Positions 32,818-36,242 of a stretch of 36,242 nt of DNA are shown here, piece after piece (within the stretch, counting starts at the first letter, position 1; each line of letters begins with the position of its first letter). Source of the stretch: an uncultured Clostridia bacterium (GTDB taxonomy: Bacteria > Bacillota > Clostridia > Christensenellales > UBA1242); the NCBI GenBank assembly GCA_944372325.1, contig CALVYR010000008.1, forward strand, positions 1 through 36,242, given 5' to 3'. A program made the translations under genes and the position numbers. Under the pieces are notes generated by a model that was not told where the DNA came from, ran no database searches, and was given only the letters and a program-made list of their open reading frames with translations.

Positions 32818-33685
32818 ATTTTGTCATCCCTTGCTCTTTTGAATATCTTTTTTCAATTCTCTCACATAATTTGTTTCGTTTAGCGTTTAATTTATCAACT
32901 TTGCTATTATAGGACCGTTCACACAGAAAATCTCTTAGAACCTCTTTATCTTCCTCAGATAAAAGCTCAACCGCCTCGCTTACTTTTTCTACTAGGGTTT
33001 TGCAAGCAAGCTTCTTTGCAAGAACAATTTCCTCACGAGTTTTTATAGCTTCCTTAATTGCCCTCCTTGCTTTTGGTAATACAAATATCTTTTTACTTTC
33101 CTTTGTAAGGGCCTCTAGCCTTTGTAAATCAAACGCATAGGTTTCTTTTAATCTCTCTAATGAATTTTTGGTAACACCATATTTTAAAATTTCATTACCT
33201 ATATAATTCAATAATTCTGTAAATGGATCATAAACGATATTATTTCTATAAGAACTATAATAGCCATAAGAACTATAATAGCCATAGGTATAACCTTTCA
33301 CCTTTTCATAAAGGTCTTTTCCTAAAATCCTTTCAACGTCAACACTTACATTTATATCATGGAAGCCTATATTTTCATTTTTATGATAATCTATTTTTAT
33401 AGGCAAATTCATAGCTCTTACTTTTTCCATAAGAGGTTCTTGTACTGCCCCATAAAGTCTTGCCTTTTCTTTTCTATACATCCTATCAACTTCATTTTTT
33501 GCTTTAGCTATCTTTTCTCGTCTTGCTTTCTCTTCTGGCGAAAGTTCTTTTTTGGGAGTTTTAGTATAATGACCAGAAATTTTAGTAGCTGTATAGCCAT
33601 CTTTATTTCTAGATACTATCGTAGTAGATTTTGGGTTATCATGTTTATATGCTCCCAAAAATACTCTTTGTTGTAAAAAACTCAT
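32816..33685 (-). CDS. Unknown helical protein, paralogue A of a tandem pair
   Basis: The 289 residues align along their length with the next gene (33725). Shared landmarks: an FLxQR start, LSPEEKARREKIAKAK (about 49-64), LPIK (about 94-97), ERILGKDLYEKVKGY, KYGVTKNSLERLKETYAFDLQRLEALTKESKKIFVLPKARRA (split by the family gaps), AKKLACKTLVEKVSEAV and LSEEDKEVLRDFLCE. It has an insertion GYYSSYGYYSSY encoded by an 18-bp DNA tandem repeat (about 33247-33283). It is helical and basic with no membrane segment. No family is recognised. GGAG lies about 10 nt before the ATG; it has no clear promoter and follows its paralogue by 39 nt, so one operon is likely. Confidence 0.7.
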   Translation of the reverse strand: MSFLQQRVFLGAYKHDNPKSTTIVSRNKDGYTATKISGHYTKTPKKELSPEEKARREKIAKAKNEVDRMYRKEKARLYGAVQEPLMEKVRAMNLPIKIDYHKNENIGFHDINVSVDVERILGKDLYEKVKGYTYGYYSSYGYYSSYRNNIVYDPFTELLNYIGNEILKYGVTKNSLERLKETYAFDLQRLEALTKESKKIFVLPKARRAIKEAIKTREEIVLAKKLACKTLVEKVSEAVELLSEEDKEVLRDFLCERSYNSKVDKLNAKRNKLCERIEKRYSKEQGMTK

Positions 33686-33724
33686 ATTATTTCTTCTCCT
33701 TTTTATATACTAAATATAATACAA

Positions 33725-34537
33725 CTACATTGTCTTCTCAGCAGTTTTAGAATATTTTTTTTCTATTTTAGAATATAAGATAGAACGCTTTGATTTAAGT
33801 TTTTTATAATGCTCATTAAAAGTTTTTTTACAAATAAAATCTTTTAAAATAGCCCTATCTTCATCAGATAAACTCTTAACAGCCTCATTAGTCTTCTCAA
33901 CCACTACTTTACATGCGAGTTTTTTTGCAAATATCATATCCTCATAATTTTTTATAGACTCTATACAAGCTCTTCTTTTTTTTGAAGAAATAAAAATCCT
34001 TTTGCTACGCCTTATAAGGTCGTTCATTTTTATTAGATCTATCCTAAAGGTATTCTTTAATTCATTTAAAGTTTGTTCATTTATGCCATATTTCAATGTT
34101 TCTATACAAGCAAAATTCAATACATCACTAAATTGCGTACTATAAAAATGGAGCTCAGTAGAAAATTCATATTTATAGTCTTTAACTTTACTATATAATT
34201 CTTCGCCCAAAATTTTTTCAAAATCAACTTTTATCTTTGTAGCATAGCCAGTTTTTTCATCTTTTATGCACTCTGCTTTAATAGGTAATTGCATATTATT
34301 TATTTTTTCAATCATTGGCTGTAGAATATTATAATATAATTTTTCAAGATCCGCCGCAAACGCTTTATTAACTAGCTCCTTTGCTCTAAATATTTTTTCT
34401 AGTCTTGCTTTTTCTTCTGGAGTTAATTTTTTGCCTTTTTTTTGTTTATAATGCGGATACCTATGAAGTATAGTATCATATTCAGCTAAATAATGTTGAT
34501 ATGTTCCATAAAGTCTTCTTTGATCTAAAAACCCCAT
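33725..34537 (-). CDS. Unknown helical protein, paralogue B of a tandem pair
   Basis: The 270 residues from ATG 34537 (MGFLDQRRLYG) are preceded by AAGGAG at 7 nt. An in-frame ATG 19 codons further up lies inside the promoter and is rejected. The protein matches paralogue A: LTPEEKARLEKIFRAKE, MQLPIK, EKILGEELYSKVKDY, KYGINEQTLNELKNTFRIDL, SKRIF, KRRACIESIKNYEDMIFAKKLACKVVVEKTNEAV and LSDEDRAILKDFICKK. It lacks the Tyr/Ser insertion. The repeated 'AKKLACK..VEK..EAV' helix and 'L-S-[DE]-E-D' stretch are the best family markers. A TTGACA-16-TATAAT promoter drives it and probably paralogue A. Confidence 0.7.
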   Translation of the reverse strand: MGFLDQRRLYGTYQHYLAEYDTILHRYPHYKQKKGKKLTPEEKARLEKIFRAKELVNKAFAADLEKLYYNILQPMIEKINNMQLPIKAECIKDEKTGYATKIKVDFEKILGEELYSKVKDYKYEFSTELHFYSTQFSDVLNFACIETLKYGINEQTLNELKNTFRIDLIKMNDLIRRSKRIFISSKKRRACIESIKNYEDMIFAKKLACKVVVEKTNEAVKSLSDEDRAILKDFICKKTFNEHYKKLKSKRSILYSKIEKKYSKTAEKTM

Positions 34538-34556
34538 AAAAAATCTCCTTGATTTA

Positions 34557-34584
34557 ATTATATCATTAAAAATAAAAATGTCAA
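34557..34584 (-). promoter_or_regulatory. Promoter of the paralogue pair
   Basis: On the minus strand TTGACA (34584-34579), 16 bp, TATAAT (34562-34557) with an extended TGA. Confidence 0.7.
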
Positions 34585-34645
34585 TATAAAACATTAAAAA
34601 AAGGCTTTAACTTTGTTCTATGAAAGCAATTTAATAAAATAAATA

Positions 34646-34674
34646 TTGACAATATGAAATATTTATATTAAACT
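34646..34674 (+). promoter_or_regulatory. Promoter of the gene at 34698
   Basis: TTGACA (34646-34651), 17 bp, TAAACT (34669-34674). It diverges from the paralogue-pair promoter about 60 nt away. Confidence 0.5.
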
Positions 34675-34697
34675 ATAAAAAGTAAAGGAGATTTAAA

Positions 34698-35147
34698 ATG
34701 GAAAAAGTAATAAAACTAGCTTTTAAAATGAAACCGCTTGCAAAGATTAAAAATGCAGAAGGAGAAGAAGAACTTTGCTTTACAAAACCAACTGACCTTT
34801 CAGAATTTTTTAACAATAAAGAAAAACTTTGTGAAGCAAAAAACATAACTCGCATAGGAGAGGTAGAAATAGTTAAACCTGTAAGAAGGGTTTTATACAA
34901 GCCTTACAGTTTAAATTTAACTCTTGAGCAAATAATGTTAACTTTACAAGCTAAGCTTACTAAAGAACAACAAGGAAAAGTGGTAGCTTTTGAACCCGTT
35001 GATAAAGATGGAAAAATTACAGTAGGTATATATGAATTAAATCAAGGAGAAACATTGCCTACAATAGTAAAAGAACAACCTGTAATATACTTTGGAAAAA
35101 AATATACAAAAGATTTAGTTCAAGAAGCTTTAGAGCAAGGTAGATAG
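34698..35147 (+). CDS. Unknown small soluble protein (149 residues)
   Basis: I do not recognise this protein. It has mixed alpha/beta character and no signal peptide or membrane helix. The first half has strands such as VIKLAFKMKPLAKIKNAEGEEELCF. The second half has a helix LTLEQIMLTLQAKLTKEQQ followed by VVAFEPVDKDGKITVGIYEL. AAAGGAG lies 7 nt before the ATG. It has its own promoter and shares a bidirectional terminator with the Xre-type regulator downstream, which is transcribed towards it. Confidence 0.65.
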   Translation: MEKVIKLAFKMKPLAKIKNAEGEEELCFTKPTDLSEFFNNKEKLCEAKNITRIGEVEIVKPVRRVLYKPYSLNLTLEQIMLTLQAKLTKEQQGKVVAFEPVDKDGKITVGIYELNQGETLPTIVKEQPVIYFGKKYTKDLVQEALEQGR

Positions 35148-35160
35148 TAAAATAAAATTA

Positions 35161-35190
35161 AAAATCTCGAACACGAAAGTTCGAGATTTT
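35161..35190. terminator. Bidirectional terminator
   Basis: A perfect 12-bp stem AAAATCTCGAAC / GTTCGAGATTTT with a 6-nt loop lies between the convergent stops. Confidence 0.8.
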
Positions 35191-35474
35191 TATATATCTG
35201 TATTGCCTAAAAGATAATCTAAAGTTACATTAAAAAAATCTGCTATATCTATCAAGGTATCATAATCAGGTTCATGACCATTTCTTTCCCACTCATAAAC
35301 TGTAGTTCTAGATTTACCTAATTTTATAGCCAACTCTTTTTGTGTTAAATTTTCACTAAGCCTAAGTTCCTTTAATCTTTGGCAAAATTTATTATTCACA
35401 ACACTATTATGCTGTTTTATGTCACTTTTTTGTGATAAATCAGTAAAAATCTGATTATTTATCTTTTTAACCAT
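35190..35474 (-). CDS. Xre/Cro-CI family transcriptional regulator
   Basis: From ATG 35474 there are 94 residues. After a charged lead of about 30 residues, FCQRLKELRLSENLTQKELAIKLGKSRTTVYEWERNGHEPDYDTLIDIADFFNVTLDYLLGN is a complete HTH_3 domain: helix 2/3 LTQKELAIKLGKSRTTVYEWE and the usual D-Y-L-L-G end. There is no ligand or membrane domain, so it is a small stand-alone regulator. A Met 11 codons further upstream lies only 2 nt after the -10 hexamer and is unlikely. A 20-bp inverted repeat overlaps its promoter, suggesting autoregulation. Targets could include the neighbouring genes, but this is inference. Confidence 0.85.
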   Translation of the reverse strand: MVKKINNQIFTDLSQKSDIKQHNSVVNNKFCQRLKELRLSENLTQKELAIKLGKSRTTVYEWERNGHEPDYDTLIDIADFFNVTLDYLLGNTDI

Positions 35475-35509
35475 AATAAAATTTGCACATAATATATAAT
35501 AATACATTT

Positions 35510-35529
35510 ATTATACAAATTCGTATAAT
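35510..35529. promoter_or_regulatory. Inverted repeat over the regulator's -10: probable operator
   Basis: ATTATAC-6-GTATAAT has perfect 7-bp half-sites. The left half is the complement of the minus-strand -10 hexamer TATAAT (35515-35510) with an extended TG. Binding of the dimeric Xre protein here would block its own promoter. Confidence 0.5.
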
Positions 35530-35697
35530 TCAGATGTTTGACGCAGTAATATGACATTGCTGGACAATTTGCCAGCAAATTGTGTAGCTTTCTTTTAAAA
35601 CTAAGTAGAAATATCCAGCAATGTACCTATTGCAAGGAGCAAGAAACCAAGCGACACAAATTTATTTGTGGCATTTGGTTAGATGCGACGCAGCAAA

Positions 35698-35777
35698 AAG
35701 CTTAACAAAAGTGAGCAAAGCGAACTATTGCTTTTAGCAATAAATTTTAGTTAACTAAAATTTATTTTGTTAAGCTT
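35698..35777. repeat. Nested palindrome inside the array (13-bp outer stem, three hairpins)
   Basis: The outer arms AAGCTTAACAAAA (35698-35710) and TTTTGTTAAGCTT (35765-35777) are perfect. Inside are GTGAGC-AAA-GCGAAC (pairing with two G-A mismatches in the middle), TATTGCT-TTT-AGCAATA (35726-35742) and a perfect 22-nt palindrome built on AAATTTTAGTT (35742-35763). The plan is the same as that of the element at 24489-24571. Confidence 0.75.
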
Positions 35778-36149
35778 ATAACAAGGAAAACAATTCAAAG
35801 CACGACGAAGTTATATGACATTGCTGGCTAAGTGCCAAAGGCACTTTAATGTATTTGAGTAGAAACGCCCCAGCAATGTTCCTATAACGAGGAGCAGAGA
35901 GGCAAGCGACACAAACGCAGTTTGTGACATTTGCATAAATGCGACGAAGTTATATGACATTGCTGGACAATTTGCGTAGCAAATTGTGTAGCTTTCTTTT
36001 AAAACTAAGTAAGAATACCCAGCAATGTACCTATAACGAGGAGTGCGAACTTGCTTGCAAGGGTGAGCACGACGAAGTTATATGACATTGCTGGCTAAGT
36101 GCCAAAGGCACTTAGAAGCAATTTTCTTTGAAAATTGCTTGTTACAAAA

Positions 36150-36180
36150 AAAACACCGCGTTTTCACGCGGTGCTTTTTT
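36150..36180. terminator. Terminator downstream of the rRNA operon
   Basis: Stem CACCGCG / CGCGGTG with loop TTTTCA has A and T runs on both sides. It is flanked by GTTAC and GTAAC, which pair with each other. It starts about 10 nt after the 5S end on the minus strand. Confidence 0.8.
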
Positions 36181-36185
36181 AGTAA

Positions 36186-36242
36186 CCCAGCAATGTCCTA
36201 TCTTTCCAGGCCGTCACCAGCCAAGTATTTTCGGCGATGAGA
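36186..36242 (-). rRNA. rrf: 5S ribosomal RNA, 3' part only (cut by window edge)
   Basis: On the minus strand the sequence runs TCTCATCGCCGAAAATACTT, then GGCTGGTGACGGCCTGGAAAG, and ends ATAGGACATTGCTGGG. This matches the conserved 5S 3' half: 'GCCGA...' of helix IV/loop E, 'GG...CC' of helix IV, then 'GAxAGGAC' leading into the terminal helix I strand. About half of the molecule is present; the 5' half and the rest of the operon lie beyond the right edge. The operon is transcribed leftward, towards the repeat array. Confidence 0.85.

Larger units (their letters stand above)
35541..36196. repeat. Array of alternating inverted 10-mers matching the 5S rRNA 3' end
   Basis: The 10-mer ACATTGCTGG occurs on the plus strand at 35554, 35818, 35957 and 36085, and its complement CCAGCAATGT at 35615, 35870, 36019 and 36187. 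The last copy is the 3' end of the 5S gene itself. Flanks are shared: CGACGAAG-TTATATG before the forward copies and [AT]CCTATAACGAGGAG after two of the internal reverse copies (a variant after the first). Between copies are variable small hairpins such as CAATTTG/CAAATTG and AAGTGCC/GGCACTT. No open frame or anticodon-like structure is seen. Confidence 0.85.

Noticed and set aside
34538..34594. Longer N-terminus for paralogue B starting MFYIDIF
   Set aside because: This start lies inside the promoter, and AAGGAG sits correctly before ATG 34537.
35475..35507. Longer N-terminus for the Xre regulator starting MYYYIL
   Set aside because: That ATG is 2 nt after the -10 hexamer and would probably precede the transcription start.
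35541..36196. CRISPR array
   Set aside because: The repeats alternate in orientation, are only 10 bp in the strict core, and have spacers that are themselves related; no cas genes are nearby.
1..36242. Reassigned UGA (Mycoplasma-like code)
   Set aside because: All long frames are intact under the standard code and Trp is encoded by TGG; only the stop use is unusual.

Overview
The window is AT-rich bacterial chromosome. Gram-positive (Firmicutes/Clostridia-like) origin is suggested by strong AGGAGG ribosome binding sites, TTGACA/TATAAT promoters that often carry an extended TGn -10, SpoVD-like and SpoVB/YtgP-like envelope proteins, a Firmicutes-length RpoC and an RpoB with an acidic C-terminal tail. 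The genetic code is standard, but none of the 29 intact genes ends in TGA (24 TAA, 5 TAG). I cannot name the species.

Left part (1-8.0 kb): a truncated membrane-protein gene diverges from a YhhQ-type queuosine-precursor transporter. An NAD-dependent epimerase-like gene, tRNA-Ser(GGA) with a downstream gene of unknown function, and a 5' fragment of a P-loop ATPase gene follow. The minus strand then carries tsaD with a small gene of a family that recurs further right, a small membrane protein and a P-type Ca2+ ATPase.

Middle (8.1-23.2 kb): an FtsL-like protein and a SpoVD/FtsI-type transpeptidase; a remnant of a surface-protein gene behind an unusual poly-G promoter; the cca-rmuC-tex operon; and convergent rpoB-rpoC with its own promoter and leader.

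23.3-29.3 kb: a secreted beta-rich protein behind a second copy of the poly-G promoter and palindrome module, then minus-strand tpiA, pgk, dusB, an HU-like protein and a SpoVB/YtgP-like flippase. A cloverleaf-like nested palindrome lies in the tpiA 3' UTR.

29.4-35.5 kb: nearly all genes are unrecognised. They include three small proteins sharing a W-x-[YV]-S-x-D-G N-terminal motif (the fourth copy is beside tsaD), a tandem pair of about 270-290-residue paralogues, and an Xre-type regulator with a palindrome over its promoter.

35.5-36.2 kb: a repeat array of eight alternating copies of a 10-mer that matches the 3' end of 5S rRNA, ending in the real 5S gene (minus strand, cut by the window edge).

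The main discoveries proposed are: (1) two promoters with an 8-G tract between -35 and -10, fused to covarying 40-41 bp palindromes, which look like phase-variable switches for surface proteins; (2) a 5S-end-derived inverted-repeat array; (3) cloverleaf-like nested palindromes; (4) the W-x-[YV]-S-x-D-G family; (5) seven genes whose -10 box lies 6-8 nt before ATG, predicting leaderless mRNAs.
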